The notes: generated by a model not told the origin, from the letters alone. Counted from the first letter of the stretch, positions 1-8,942 are shown. The stretch is DNA of 64,000 nucleotides from Duganella aceris (GCF_011090165.1 NZ_JAADJT010000001.1:620001-684000); one strand, 5' to 3'. Numbers and translations: made by a program.

Positions 1-1371
1 CGGCACCGACGCCAGCAGCCGCACCACCTGGCCGCGGTCGATGTAGACGGGATTGCTGCGGTTCAGTTCCTCGCCCACCAGCAGCAGCGCGCAAACCGCC
101 AGCAAACCGGCCGCCAGCGGTCGGCGCAGCGTGCGCTGCGTGCTGGCAAGGAAATACACTGCGGTCGCCGTGACCGGGAACACCAGGAACACCATCCAGC
201 GCGAGATCACGCGCACGCCCTTGGCGCCCGGCACATATTGGTAGACGTATTGCCACGCCGAGAAATCGTCGATCCGCAACGCCATGCCCGATACCAGCAA
301 CGCCGCCAGTCCGGCCGCCAGCACCAGCCGACCGCGCGCGTCGGCGCCGCGGAACGCGGCCCACGCCACGCCGGCCAGGAACACCAGCAGCAGCAACGGC
401 GGCAAGCCCATCTGACTCTCGGAAAAGCCCAGCGGGAAATCGATGCGCTGATGCAGCCAGCGCACCGCCTCGCCGTACAGGTAGTTGTCGGCGCCGATGT
501 TGAGGATGTCGAAAGGCCGTGGCGCGTACGCCAGCATCGACGAATACGGATGCATGCCGGTTTCGGCCGCCTTGGGCAGATAAGTCAGCAAAAACGGCAG
601 CAGAGCCACCAGCTGCGCCGCCAGCACCAGCCCCACCGTGCCCCAGGTGCGGCGCCGGATCGCCAGCAGTCGGGGCAGCGCCTTGTGCGACAACGGCAAC
701 AGCAACACCATCAACACCAGCACAAACAGGCTGAAGAACCAAAGCAGGTAGAACGCCGTCATCGCCCACAAGCCGTACAGCACCGCGAAACCAATGCCGT
801 CACGGCGCAGGCGCGCGTTATCGTTGTCCAAGGCGGCGCGGATGGCGCCGTGCAGCAGCGTCGCGGCCAGCGGCGCGAAGGCGATGGTCAGCAACTGCGC
901 GTGCAGCAGATGCAGCACCACGTTGTTGCTGACGGTGAAGACCACCGCCCCCACCACCGCATAGCCGAATTCCAGCGCCAGCACGCGGCGCGCGAATCCA
1001 TAGAAGCCCAGGCAGGCGATCACCTTCATCGCCATGTTGACCAGCATCGCGGCCAGCAGCGGATCGGCGCCGGCGAAACGGCCGACGGAATAGATCAAGC
1101 CATAGGCCAGATAGCCGTCGTTGTAACCAAGCGTATTCGTGTAGGGGTAAAAATAATGGGCGCTGGACCAGTGCGCCAGGCCGCGCACCACGTTGTACCA
1201 GTGCTCCAGTACGGCGGTCTCGATCAGGCTGTCGTAGCGGTCGCCGAAAACATGGCTGAAGCCGTTGTGCCAGTTTTCGCGAAACAGCCAAGCCAGCAAG
1301 CCGATCTGCACCAACAACAGGATCAGAAAGCGGCCCTGGCGGTGACGTGTCGACAGTGATATAAGTTGCAT
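1..1371 (-). CDS. Polytopic membrane protein, unidentified (3' end outside window)
   Basis: The reading frame opens at an ATG at 1371 and runs without a stop to the window edge, giving at least 457 residues. The N-terminus MQLISLSTRHRQGRF is followed by a membrane segment (about residues 17-30). Many further hydrophobic segments are separated by short loops, for example around ALLPFLLTYLP and LLLLVFLAGVAWAAF. The first large loop is rich in aromatic residues (HWYNVV, HYFYPYTNTLGYNDGY). This layout, with a long polar first loop and about ten helices, resembles GT-C-type glycosyltransferases or YfhO-like membrane proteins, but I see no diagnostic motif and leave the function open. The gene is separated from the downstream protease by about 130 bases. 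Confidence 0.75.
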   Translation of the reverse strand, partial: MQLISLSTRHRQGRFLILLLVQIGLLAWLFRENWHNGFSHVFGDRYDSLIETAVLEHWYNVVRGLAHWSSAHYFYPYTNTLGYNDGYLAYGLIYSVGRFAGADPLLAAMLVNMAMKVIACLGFYGFARRVLALEFGYAVVGAVVFTVSNNVVLHLLHAQLLTIAFAPLAATLLHGAIRAALDNDNARLRRDGIGFAVLYGLWAMTAFYLLWFFSLFVLVLMVLLLPLSHKALPRLLAIRRRTWGTVGLVLAAQLVALLPFLLTYLPKAAETGMHPYSSMLAYAPRPFDILNIGADNYLYGEAVRWLHQRIDFPLGFSESQMGLPPLLLLVFLAGVAWAAFRGADARGRLVLAAGLAALLVSGMALRIDDFSAWQYVYQYVPGAKGVRVISRWMVFLVFPVTATAVYFLASTQRTLRRPLAAGLLAVCALLLVGEELNRSNPVYIDRGQVVRLLASVP

Positions 1372-1458
1372 AAAAATATTTATAAAATAGTTAAGCTCGC
1401 TATTTTATTGCTCAATGATAATGCAAGCAAACTGAGTTACAAATCGCAGCATGCGGAG

Positions 1459-1485
1459 CGGCCGCCGCCATGCGCGCGGCGGCCG
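1459..1485 (-). terminator. GC-rich stem-loop after the S8 protease gene
   Basis: A perfect 10-bp inverted repeat (CGGCCGCCGC at 1459-1468 and its complement at 1476-1485, 7-base loop) lies just downstream of the protease stop codon at 1504. There is no clear U-run on the minus strand, so it may stabilise the 3' end rather than act as a full intrinsic terminator. Confidence 0.4.
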
Positions 1486-1503
1486 TCCTGGATGACCCCT
1501 GCG

Positions 1504-4500
1504 TTACAGCGTCGGCTTGCGCTTGCTGACGCGCTGCTCGGCGCCGGCCAGCGGCAGCGCGGCGTCGGTGCCGATGCTGACCACGGTGGTGGCCGCCACC
1601 GCGCCGCTGGCGTCGAGCAGCTGCACGCCGCCGACGTAGCGCTTGCCGGCCGCCAGGCCGGACCAGCTCAGGCCGACAGTGGCGGTGCTGCCGGCGTACA
1701 CCTTGCCCGGCGCCGCCGCCTTCAGGTTGCCGCCGGCGTCGGCCTTGCCGACCAGCGCCGACGACAGCGTGAACGCCGCCGGCGCGCCGCCGGCCAGGTC
1801 GTAGCCGATCAGGCACAGCTGGTAGGCGCCGGCCGGCGGGCTGCTGAGGATGATGGCCTCGTTGGCGCCGACATGCATGCTGTAGTCGACCAGCGCGCCG
1901 CCGCTGAGCAGCACCATGTCCAGGTCCTGCCGGCCGTCGGCGCCGCCGTCGATGTCGCGGTCGAAGGTTTCAAAGCGCGCCGCCACCGTGCCGGCCGGCA
2001 CGCTGAACGGCACCAGCTTGAAGCCGGTGGCGCCGGCCTTGCAGCTGGCCACCGCCTGCGCCACCGTGTCGGCGCTGCCGGAGGCGGCCTTGCCGACGCT
2101 GAGCGCGGTGCGGGTCACCTCCTTCATGCCGCCGACCACCGCCGTCAGCTTGCCGCTGTAGCCGGTATTCACGCTCATCAGCCGCATGCCGCTGGCGCGG
2201 TCGGCCGTGACCAGCGCCGGCGCCACCAGCGGCGGACCGGAGCGCGCCTGCACCGGGCTGCGCACGCTGTGCGTGCCGTCGCTCCAGACCAGGTGGCCGT
2301 ACTGCCACACCTTGTCCGGCGCGCCGTTGCGGGTCAGCGTCACCGTGAAGTTTTTGCGCTCGCCAGGCGCCAGCGTCAGCTCGGCCGGCGTCACCGTCAC
2401 GCTGAAGCCGCTCAGGCTGGCGCTGGCGTGGTAGGTGGCGTTGCGGTCGCCGACGTTGGTGACGCTGCGCGTGACCAGCTGGCTGCCCATGACGTTGTCG
2501 ACCGTGATCGAGGCCAGGTTCAGATTGAAGGCCTGCAGCGTGCCGTCGGCGCACTGGTCGGCGATGCCCAGCCCGCACATGTACTTGCGATAATCGGGCA
2601 GCGCGGCGTCGTACACCAGGCCGGGGTCGGCGGCGCCGTTCGGCGTCACCTGGCCGGCGCCCTGGCCCCAAGGCAGGATGCCGGCGGCGGCGCCGCTCAG
2701 CTGGTCGGGCAGCGTGTCGGTGGCCGAGGTCATCAGCGCCGACTTGATCGCGGCCGGGCTCCAGTCCGGATGCCGCTGGTGCAGCAGCGCGGCCAGGCCG
2801 GCCACGTGCGGGGTCGCCATCGAGGTGCCCTGGTAGAACGCGAACGCGGTCGGCGGCGTCAGCGTGCCGAGCGCCACCGCGTCGCGCTGCGCCGGCGTCA
2901 GGCCGGGCGTGACGCCGGCCAGGATGTCGACTCCGGGCGCGGCCAGGTCGGGCTTGAGCAGGTTGGGATCGGTGCGGTTCGGGCCGCGCGACGAGAAGCC
3001 GGCCACCACCGGCGCCGGCACCAGGCCGCGGGTCGGCGCGAAACGGCTGATGTCGCCGGCCGCGCCCTTGGCCTGGGCGTACTGCTGGATGCGGTGGCCG
3101 TCGTCGACGCCGACGTGCACCGTCGGCACCGAATGCACATCGGCCACCGGGCCGTTGCCGTCGTCCACCAGCACCATGCCGACGCCGCCGGCCTCCAGCA
3201 CCGCGCGGCTTTTCTCGACCCGGTCGATGCTGCCGCGGGTACAGCTGACGATTTTGCCGCGCACCTTGGCGGCGTCCAGCAGCGGCGCGCCGCCGTTGGA
3301 GGCGGCGCTATAGCACAGCGACAGCGCGGTGGCGTCGGCGCCGGCCACGCCGGCGTCCTCGGCGCGGATCAGCGGGCTGCTGGGCAGCGGCGTCTGGTTC
3401 AGCGAGGCGCCGATGTACTTGACGCCGCTGGCCAGCGTCAGCGTCGCGCTCATCTGGCGGTCGTGGGTGGACGCGGCCACCGTCGCCAGCCATGGGCTGA
3501 CGTGGTTGACCGACACCGTCGGCCCCGAGTTGCCGGCCGCCGCCGCCACGAACACGCCGGCGCTGGCGGCGTGCAGGAAGGCTTGCTCGACCGGATCGTC
3601 GACCCGGTCGCCGCCGCTGATCGAATAATTGATCACGTTGACGCCGTCGATCACCGCCTTCTCCACCGCCGCCACGCTGTCGCCGGTGAAGCAGCTGCTG
3701 GTGGCGCCGGTGGCGTCGGTGTCGTCCTGGTACGACCAGCACACCTTGTACATGGCGATGCGCGCGCGCGGCGCCATGCCGGAGGTGGCGCCCATCGCCA
3801 CGCCGTCGACGCCGGCCGCGACGCCGTTGTTGCCGCCGGCCGTGGTCGAGGTGTGGGTGCCGTGGCCGCCGTGGCCGACGCCGCCGCCGAGCGAATCGCG
3901 CGCCGAACGGAAGTCGCTCCAGTGCGGCGTCAGGCCCTGCTCGCGGTAGTCGGCGTCGAAGTATTGCGCGCCGATCAGCTTGTTGTTGCAATGGCTGAGC
4001 TCGAAGCCTTCGCCGGGCGTGCACTCGCCCTTCCAGCTGGCCGGCGGCGCGCCGTAGGCCGGGGTGGCGGCGGCGTCGAAGCTGGGCTTGCCCTGGGCGT
4101 CGACGCGGTCGGCGTAGGACAGGCTTTCCGGCCAGACCCCGCCGTCGAGCACGCCGATGACGACGTCCTCGCCGGCGTGTTCCTTGCCGCCCAGCTGGCT
4201 CCACAGGCCGCCCGGCTGGTCGAGGCCGAGGAAGGTCGGGGTGTAGCTGGTGAGCAGGCGACGCCGCTCGTCGGCGAACACCGCCGAGACGCCGCTGCTG
4301 GCGGCCAGCTGGCGCACCTCGGCGTCGGTCAGCATCGCGGCGAAGCCGTTGAACACCACCTTGTAGTCATAGATGACCGGCGCGGCCGGCACCGTGGCGC
4401 GCACCTTGGCGCGCTGCTGGTCCAGGTAGGCACTGTAGACCTGCACCTCGGGCGAGTTCAGGTCGAGGTGGACGCCGCCGCTCGGTTGCGTCGCGCGCAG

Positions 4501-4644
4501 GCCGGCGACGCCGCCGGTGTAGGCGGCCACCGGCTTGTCGGTCAGTCGCACCAGGTAGCTGCGGCGCGCCTCGTCGGCGCCGGCGCTGTGGGTGACGGTG
4601 GCGCACAGCAGCAGCACCGCCAGGGAAACGGGATGAAGTTTCAT
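1504..4644 (-). CDS. Secreted subtilisin-like serine protease (peptidase S8) with PA insert
   Basis: This is a predicted exported subtilase of 1046 residues. The start at 4644 is chosen because AAGGA lies 6 bases upstream and the protein then begins with a classic signal peptide (MKLHPVSLAVLLLCATVTHSAGA). An inhibitor_I9-like propeptide occupies about residues 25-125. The catalytic triad is visible: Asp in VIGVLDGG (about 167), His in GGHGTHTS (about 261) and Ser in GTSMATPHVAG (about 608), with the oxyanion Asn in AAGNSGP. A PA-type insertion sits between His and Ser (about 400-520), as in plant-type and large bacterial subtilases. The C-terminal 350 residues contain an Fn3-like module and further beta-rich sequence. 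It follows the PEP-CTERM gene by 28 bases, so the two are probably co-transcribed. Substrate unknown. Confidence 0.92.
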   Translation of the reverse strand: MKLHPVSLAVLLLCATVTHSAGADEARRSYLVRLTDKPVAAYTGGVAGLRATQPSGGVHLDLNSPEVQVYSAYLDQQRAKVRATVPAAPVIYDYKVVFNGFAAMLTDAEVRQLAASSGVSAVFADERRRLLTSYTPTFLGLDQPGGLWSQLGGKEHAGEDVVIGVLDGGVWPESLSYADRVDAQGKPSFDAAATPAYGAPPASWKGECTPGEGFELSHCNNKLIGAQYFDADYREQGLTPHWSDFRSARDSLGGGVGHGGHGTHTSTTAGGNNGVAAGVDGVAMGATSGMAPRARIAMYKVCWSYQDDTDATGATSSCFTGDSVAAVEKAVIDGVNVINYSISGGDRVDDPVEQAFLHAASAGVFVAAAAGNSGPTVSVNHVSPWLATVAASTHDRQMSATLTLASGVKYIGASLNQTPLPSSPLIRAEDAGVAGADATALSLCYSAASNGGAPLLDAAKVRGKIVSCTRGSIDRVEKSRAVLEAGGVGMVLVDDGNGPVADVHSVPTVHVGVDDGHRIQQYAQAKGAAGDISRFAPTRGLVPAPVVAGFSSRGPNRTDPNLLKPDLAAPGVDILAGVTPGLTPAQRDAVALGTLTPPTAFAFYQGTSMATPHVAGLAALLHQRHPDWSPAAIKSALMTSATDTLPDQLSGAAAGILPWGQGAGQVTPNGAADPGLVYDAALPDYRKYMCGLGIADQCADGTLQAFNLNLASITVDNVMGSQLVTRSVTNVGDRNATYHASASLSGFSVTVTPAELTLAPGERKNFTVTLTRNGAPDKVWQYGHLVWSDGTHSVRSPVQARSGPPLVAPALVTADRASGMRLMSVNTGYSGKLTAVVGGMKEVTRTALSVGKAASGSADTVAQAVASCKAGATGFKLVPFSVPAGTVAARFETFDRDIDGGADGRQDLDMVLLSGGALVDYSMHVGANEAIILSSPPAGAYQLCLIGYDLAGGAPAAFTLSSALVGKADAGGNLKAAAPGKVYAGSTATVGLSWSGLAAGKRYVGGVQLLDASGAVAATTVVSIGTDAALPLAGAEQRVSKRKPTL

Positions 4645-4672
4645 GACTATCCTTGATATCGAAAGGGGGAAC

Positions 4673-6076
4673 TCAGGCCGCGCGGCGGCGCGCGGCGACA
4701 CCGACCAGCGCCAGGCCGAGGCCGAGCATGGCGTAGGTGGACGGCTCCGGCACGGCGGCCACGTCGCTGATGTTGTCCAGCCCGAACTGCGCCTGGTTGG
4801 AATTGAAGGCGTTGCAGTCGCCGTCGAAATCGCAGCTGAAGCTGGTGATCGAAATCGACACGAACGCGCTGGCGCCGAACGCGCCGCTGGTCTGGTAGTG
4901 CTGGAAGCCGAAGTCCGGCTTGGCCAGCGCGAAATATTCGTCCATCGTACTGCCGTCGGCGCGGGTCCCGGTCAGCCACAGCACGCCCGACACTTCCGGC
5001 GAGCCGAGGAAATCGTGGCCGATGAAGCCGGCGTCGAAGCTGCCCAGGTGGAAGGTCTGGCCGGCGGTGGCCGAGCTCATGTTGATCTTGCCGTCGTTGA
5101 GGCCGGCCAGGTAGTGGCTGCTGTTGTTGGACGGGCAGGCCATGTTCGAGCACAGGAAAGGATCGCTGCCGTCGATCACGGCGCCGACCAGGCCGCCGCC
5201 GTCGGACGGATCGCCGACAAACAGTCCGGTGAAGGCGTAACCACCGCTGAGCACGCTGTCGCCGTCCCACAGGAAGGCCGGGTCGACGCTGTCGAAGTTG
5301 AGCGTGTCGGCGTGCGCGGCCGGCAGCACGGCGACGCCGGCCCCCAGCGCCAGCGCGGCCAGCGCCCGTTTCAATTGCGGCGGACGGCGGCGGCGCGCCA
5401 CCGCGCCCAGCAACAGCAAGCCGGCGCCGAGCGTCATCCAGGTCGACGGCTCGGGCACCGGCGCGGCCAGGCCGAGGTCCAGTTCCATCCGCGTCTGGTT
5501 GCGGCCGTTGCCGGAAATGTAGATGCCGCTGCCCATCACGCCCTCGGGCCGGATCGGTTGCGCGTTCAGCGTCTTGTTGGTGAAGCCGATCAGGAAGTAG
5601 CTGCCGCCGGCGGCGTTGATGTCGGCCAATGCACGGCCGTTGAGCGTGATGCTCAGCGGCTGATCGTAAAATGTGGCGGCGGCGTACTCGCGGCCGCCGC
5701 CCAAATCGTTAAATACATCGACGCCCGGATGGAAGGTGTTCAGCAGGGCGCTCATCGGTGTCGCGACGTCGAACAAGCCGATGACGGCCGGTCCGAGCTC
5801 GCCATAGGAACCGGGAGTCAACGTCAACGTTGCGCTCTGATAGTTGCCGGCAGGTATATAAAACGATGCCCAGCTGTTGAACCTCTGGCCGTTCTCGCTG
5901 CCGGTGAAGGTATTGTTTTGCGGTGTCGCCTCGTCGCTGCCGCCGACGCTGCTGACCCAGCCTTCCAGCACCGAATACGTGCTGACGCCCGCAGCGGCGG
6001 CGTTTGTTGCCCATAGCGCCATGCCGAAGCCGGCGGCGGCGACCAGTCGTCCCATATTGAATTTGCTCTTGAACAT
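4673..6076 (-). CDS. Double PEP-CTERM protein (two exported proteins in one frame)
   Basis: This 467-residue frame contains two complete PEP-CTERM proteins. Part 1 has a signal peptide (to about residue 30), a beta-rich domain and a sorting tail PVPEPSTWMTLGAGLLLLGA ending in ARRRR (about 206-231). It is followed at once by a second signal-peptide-like segment (LKRALAALALGAG...AAHA, about 235-255), a second beta-rich domain and a second tail VPEPSTYAMLGLGLALVG plus ARRR at the C-terminus. The PEP-CTERM tail is recognised by exosortase for export and processing at the envelope, usually in exopolysaccharide-producing bacteria. The start at 6076 (second of two adjacent ATGs) is preferred because GGAGG ends 4 bases upstream; 6079 is the alternative. 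The internal TTG at 5374 could be the start of a formerly separate gene. Confidence 0.8.
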   Translation of the reverse strand: MFKSKFNMGRLVAAAGFGMALWATNAAAAGVSTYSVLEGWVSSVGGSDEATPQNNTFTGSENGQRFNSWASFYIPAGNYQSATLTLTPGSYGELGPAVIGLFDVATPMSALLNTFHPGVDVFNDLGGGREYAAATFYDQPLSITLNGRALADINAAGGSYFLIGFTNKTLNAQPIRPEGVMGSGIYISGNGRNQTRMELDLGLAAPVPEPSTWMTLGAGLLLLGAVARRRRPPQLKRALAALALGAGVAVLPAAHADTLNFDSVDPAFLWDGDSVLSGGYAFTGLFVGDPSDGGGLVGAVIDGSDPFLCSNMACPSNNSSHYLAGLNDGKINMSSATAGQTFHLGSFDAGFIGHDFLGSPEVSGVLWLTGTRADGSTMDEYFALAKPDFGFQHYQTSGAFGASAFVSISITSFSCDFDGDCNAFNSNQAQFGLDNISDVAAVPEPSTYAMLGLGLALVGVAARRRAA

Positions 6077-6204
6077 CATCCCTCCGTTATTTTTACGTCG
6101 ATAGGAGGTTTGATAATACATATAGACAAGTTATTTTTTAATCATGATTTTTTGACACACTTGTTTACTTATGGTAATTAACTATATGGCATCTGGTCGT
6201 ACGA

Positions 6205-6234
6205 CTTTTTGGTGCGGTAATTGCACCAAAAAAA
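6205..6234. repeat. Perfect inverted repeat between dinB and the PEP-CTERM gene
   Basis: TTTTTGGTGC (6206-6215) and its complement GCACCAAAAA (6223-6232) are separated by 7 bases. The A/T runs are on the outside, so neither strand reads as a standard terminator with a U-tail after a GC stem. It lies about 130 bases upstream of the PEP-CTERM gene start and may be an operator. Confidence 0.4.
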
Positions 6235-6304
6235 GGTCTCGTAAACACAACATGTTACAATTTACGCGTTACATCGCGTTACAATTGTTACGGAAAGATA
6301 ACGA

Positions 6305-7456
6305 TCAGGCAAATAAATCGCCCTGCACCGCGCGACGCGGCGCGGCCTCGGTAGATGGCGGCTCCAGCGTGCTGGCGCGCACGCCGAGCAGCCGCAGCTT
6401 GCGCTGCAGCGGCACCCGCTTCAGGCATTCACGCGCCGCGTGCAGGATCGCGGCGGCGTCGGCCACCGGCTGCGGCAAGGTGACGTTGCGGCTGACGATC
6501 TGGAAATCGTCGAAGCGCAGCTTGATGCTGATGGTGCGGCTGACGTAGCCCTTGCGCTTGAGGTCGTCGGCCAGACGGTCGCACAGCGCGGTCAGGATGC
6601 CGGACAGCGTGTCGCGGTCGTGGCGCGCGTGCAGGTCGCGTTCGAAGGTGGTCTCGCGGCTGATCGATTTGCTCTCCGAGCTGGTGGAGATTTCGCGGTG
6701 GTCGATGCCGTGCGCGGCCTGCGCCAGCCAGGCCGAGTAATGCGCACCGAAGTGGTCCTGCAACAGGCCGGCGTCGGCCTCGGCCAGCTGGCCGATGGTG
6801 GCGATGCCCAGCGCCGCCAGCTTTTCCGTCGCCTTCGGGCCGATGCCGTTGATCTTGCGCACGCCCAGCGGCCAGATGCGCGCCGGGATGTCGTCGAAGC
6901 CGAGGATGGTCAGGCCGTTCGGCTTTTCCAGGTCGGAGCAGATCTTCGACAGCAGCTTGTTGGGCGTGATGCCGATCGAGCACGACAGCCCGGTGGCGTC
7001 GCGCACCGCCTGCTTGATGCGGGTCGCCAGCTCGCGGGTTTCGCCTTCGACATGGGTCAGATCGAGATAGATTTCATCGATGCCGCGATCCTCCAGATCC
7101 GGCGCGATGGCGGACACGGCGGCCTTGAACAGCCGCGAATAATGGCGGTAGGCGTCGAAGTTGACCGGCAGCAGGATCGCGTCCGGCGCCAGCTTGGCCG
7201 CCTTCATCATGCCCATCGCCGAGCCGACGCCGAGCGCGCGCGCCTCGTAGGTGGCGGTGGTGATGACGCCGCGCCCGACGTAGTCGCGCAGCCGGGCGAA
7301 CTTGTGGGTGCCGTCGTCCTGCGCCACCGGCTGGGCGTCGCGGCCGCCGCCGATGACCACCGGCAAGCCGCGCAGTTCCGGGTAGCGCAGCAGTTCGACG
7401 GAAGCGTAGAACGCATCCATGTCGAGATGGGCGATGCGCCGTTGCGGTTCAAGCAT
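6305..7456 (-). CDS. dinB: DNA polymerase IV (Y-family translesion polymerase)
   Basis: This 383-residue protein is close to the usual DinB length of about 350 plus a short tail. It carries the Y-family N-terminal motif IAHLDMDAFYASVE (about 8-21) with the metal-binding Asp residues. The SIDEIYLD-type active site is present as GIDEIYLDLT (about 125-134), followed by helix-hairpin-helix and little-finger regions. The extreme C-terminus QGDLFA matches the beta-clamp-binding consensus (QxxLF), which tethers Pol IV to the sliding clamp. It performs error-prone synthesis past lesions. The start at ATG 7456 places it just downstream of a LexA box, indicating SOS control. Confidence 0.96.
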   Translation of the reverse strand: MLEPQRRIAHLDMDAFYASVELLRYPELRGLPVVIGGGRDAQPVAQDDGTHKFARLRDYVGRGVITTATYEARALGVGSAMGMMKAAKLAPDAILLPVNFDAYRHYSRLFKAAVSAIAPDLEDRGIDEIYLDLTHVEGETRELATRIKQAVRDATGLSCSIGITPNKLLSKICSDLEKPNGLTILGFDDIPARIWPLGVRKINGIGPKATEKLAALGIATIGQLAEADAGLLQDHFGAHYSAWLAQAAHGIDHREISTSSESKSISRETTFERDLHARHDRDTLSGILTALCDRLADDLKRKGYVSRTISIKLRFDDFQIVSRNVTLPQPVADAAAILHAARECLKRVPLQRKLRLLGVRASTLEPPSTEAAPRRAVQGDLFA

Positions 7457-7470
7457 AATGCGTGAGGTTA

Positions 7471-7486
7471 CTGTGAATACATACAG
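7471..7486 (-). promoter_or_regulatory. LexA (SOS) box upstream of dinB
   Basis: CTGTGAATACATACAG matches the proteobacterial LexA operator CTGT-N8-ACAG exactly. It ends 15 bases upstream of the dinB start codon, overlapping the expected promoter/leader. LexA repression of dinB is established in many proteobacteria; control here is inferred from the site. Confidence 0.85.
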
Positions 7487-7516
7487 TATTCACCAAAACC
7501 GGGCGGCCCGCAAGCG

Positions 7517-8806
7517 CTAGCGCGGCGGCCGCACCGCCGTCACCACCAGCACCGCGCCCGCCAGCAGGCTGGCCGCCAGCAAATAAATGCCGCTGGCGGT
7601 GCTGTCGGTGGCGTCGCGGATCGCACCCACCAGATACGGGCTGACGAAGCCGGCCAGGTTGCCGATCGAGTTGATCATCGCGATGCCGGCCGCCGCCGCC
7701 GTGCCGCCCAGCAGCGCGGTCGGCAGGCTCCAGAAAATCGGGAAGGTGGTCAGGATGCCGGCGGTGGCCACGCTCAGCGCCGCCAGCGCGATCACGGTGT
7801 TGTCGCTCCACACGGTGGCGGCCACCAGGCCCAGCGCGCCGGCCAGCGCGGCGACGGCGGTGTGCCAGCGCCGCTCGCCGCTGCGGTCCGAGTGGCGCGC
7901 GGCCAGCACCATCACCACGGCGGCCACGCCATACGGCACCGCCGACAGCAGGCCGATGTCGAACACATCGGTCACGCCGCTGTTCTTGATCAGCTGCGGC
8001 AGCCAGAAGCTGACACCGTACAAGCCCATCACGCACAGGAAGTACACCAGCGCCAGCAGCCACACTTTGCCGCTGCGGAACAGCTGCGCCAGCGGCATGC
8101 TGTGCTGATGCTGGCGGTCTTCAACGATGGCGCGCTCCAGCGCCTGCTTGTCATGCTCGCCGAGCCAGCGCGCGTCACGGATGCCGTCGTCGAGATAGAA
8201 CAGGGTCCAGACACCGATCAGCACCGACGGCAAGCCTTCCAGCAGGAACAGCCATTGCCAGCCGCTCAGGCCGTGCAGGCCGGCGAAGCTCTTCATGATC
8301 CAGCCCGACAGCGGGCCGCCGACGATGCCGGCCACCGCCACCCCGCTCATGAACAGCGCCACCATGCGCGCGCGCCGGTGCGCCGGATACCAGTACGTCA
8401 GGTACAGGATGATGCCGGGGAAGAAGCCGGCCTCGGCCGCGCCGAGCAGAAAGCGCAGCAGATAAAAGCTGGCCACGCCGTTCACGAACATCAGCGCCGA
8501 TGAGATCAGCCCCCAGCTGATCATGATGCGGGCGATCCAGATGCGCGCGCCGGTGCGCGTCATCAACAGATTGGACGGCACCTCGAACAGAAAGTAGCCG
8601 ATGAAGAAGATGCCGGCGCCGATGCCGTACACGGTGTCGCTGAACTTCAGGTCGTTGAGCATCTGCAGTTTGGCGAAGCCGACGTTGACCCGGTCCAGGT
8701 AGGCGGCCACGAAGCACAGGAACAGGAACGGCATCAGCCGCCAGCTGACGCGGCGGTACAGCGGGTCGAGGGTGTGATCGGGGGCGATGGTTTTCATGCA
8801 GGCCAT
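7517..8806 (-). CDS. MFS transporter, anion:cation symporter type
   Basis: This 429-residue protein has 12 predicted membrane segments. After the N-terminal helix it shows LDRVNVGFAKLQM, typical of the anion:cation symporter (ACS) family of the major facilitator superfamily, which takes up organic anions such as phthalate, tartrate, hexuronates or aromatic acids with protons. The charged inter-helix motif YPAHRRARMVALFM is also family-typical. A central cytoplasmic loop (about 205-235) separates the two six-helix bundles. The start at 8806 has AGGAA 9 bases upstream; an ATG at 8797 is the alternative. The gene stands alone, so the substrate cannot be told from neighbours. Paired palindromes lie just upstream. 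Confidence 0.88.
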   Translation of the reverse strand: MACMKTIAPDHTLDPLYRRVSWRLMPFLFLCFVAAYLDRVNVGFAKLQMLNDLKFSDTVYGIGAGIFFIGYFLFEVPSNLLMTRTGARIWIARIMISWGLISSALMFVNGVASFYLLRFLLGAAEAGFFPGIILYLTYWYPAHRRARMVALFMSGVAVAGIVGGPLSGWIMKSFAGLHGLSGWQWLFLLEGLPSVLIGVWTLFYLDDGIRDARWLGEHDKQALERAIVEDRQHQHSMPLAQLFRSGKVWLLALVYFLCVMGLYGVSFWLPQLIKNSGVTDVFDIGLLSAVPYGVAAVVMVLAARHSDRSGERRWHTAVAALAGALGLVAATVWSDNTVIALAALSVATAGILTTFPIFWSLPTALLGGTAAAAGIAMINSIGNLAGFVSPYLVGAIRDATDSTASGIYLLAASLLAGAVLVVTAVRPPR

Positions 8807-8826
8807 TGTGCCGGATTCCTGCCGCG

Positions 8827-8849
8827 AAATTAATTTTCTAAATTAATTT
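8827..8849 (-). promoter_or_regulatory. Paired self-palindromic 10-mers upstream of the MFS gene
   Basis: AAATTAATTT occurs twice, at 8827-8836 and 8840-8849, separated by TCT. Each copy is its own reverse complement. The pair lies 20-43 bases upstream of the transporter start, a typical operator position, in otherwise GC-rich DNA. The regulator is unknown. Confidence 0.5.
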
Positions 8850-8858
8850 CAAAAACCC

Positions 8859-8888
8859 TTGCGGAACCGATAAACCAGCTTGTAGAAT
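8859..8888 (+). promoter_or_regulatory. Candidate sigma-70 promoter of the tRNA pair
   Basis: TTGCGG (8859-8864) and TAGAAT (8883-8888) are separated by 18 bases and lie about 55 bases upstream of tRNA-Val. Similarity to the -35/-10 consensus is good; no start site is proven. Confidence 0.55.
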
Positions 8889-8942
8889 ACGGCCTCGTTC
8901 AGCGGTTGTCGGTAATTAAAAACAAGCGCTGATAAGTTTTCT

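Noticed and set aside
1366..4656. A 1096-codon plus-strand open frame
   Set aside because: It is antisense to the subtilase gene, which has the full catalytic triad; the frame is low-complexity (Arg/Gly/Val/His).
6254..6291. Four GTTAC motifs in 38 bases downstream of dinB
   Set aside because: Spacing is irregular (14, 10, 9 bases) and no regulator consensus fits; could be chance in an AT-rich gap.
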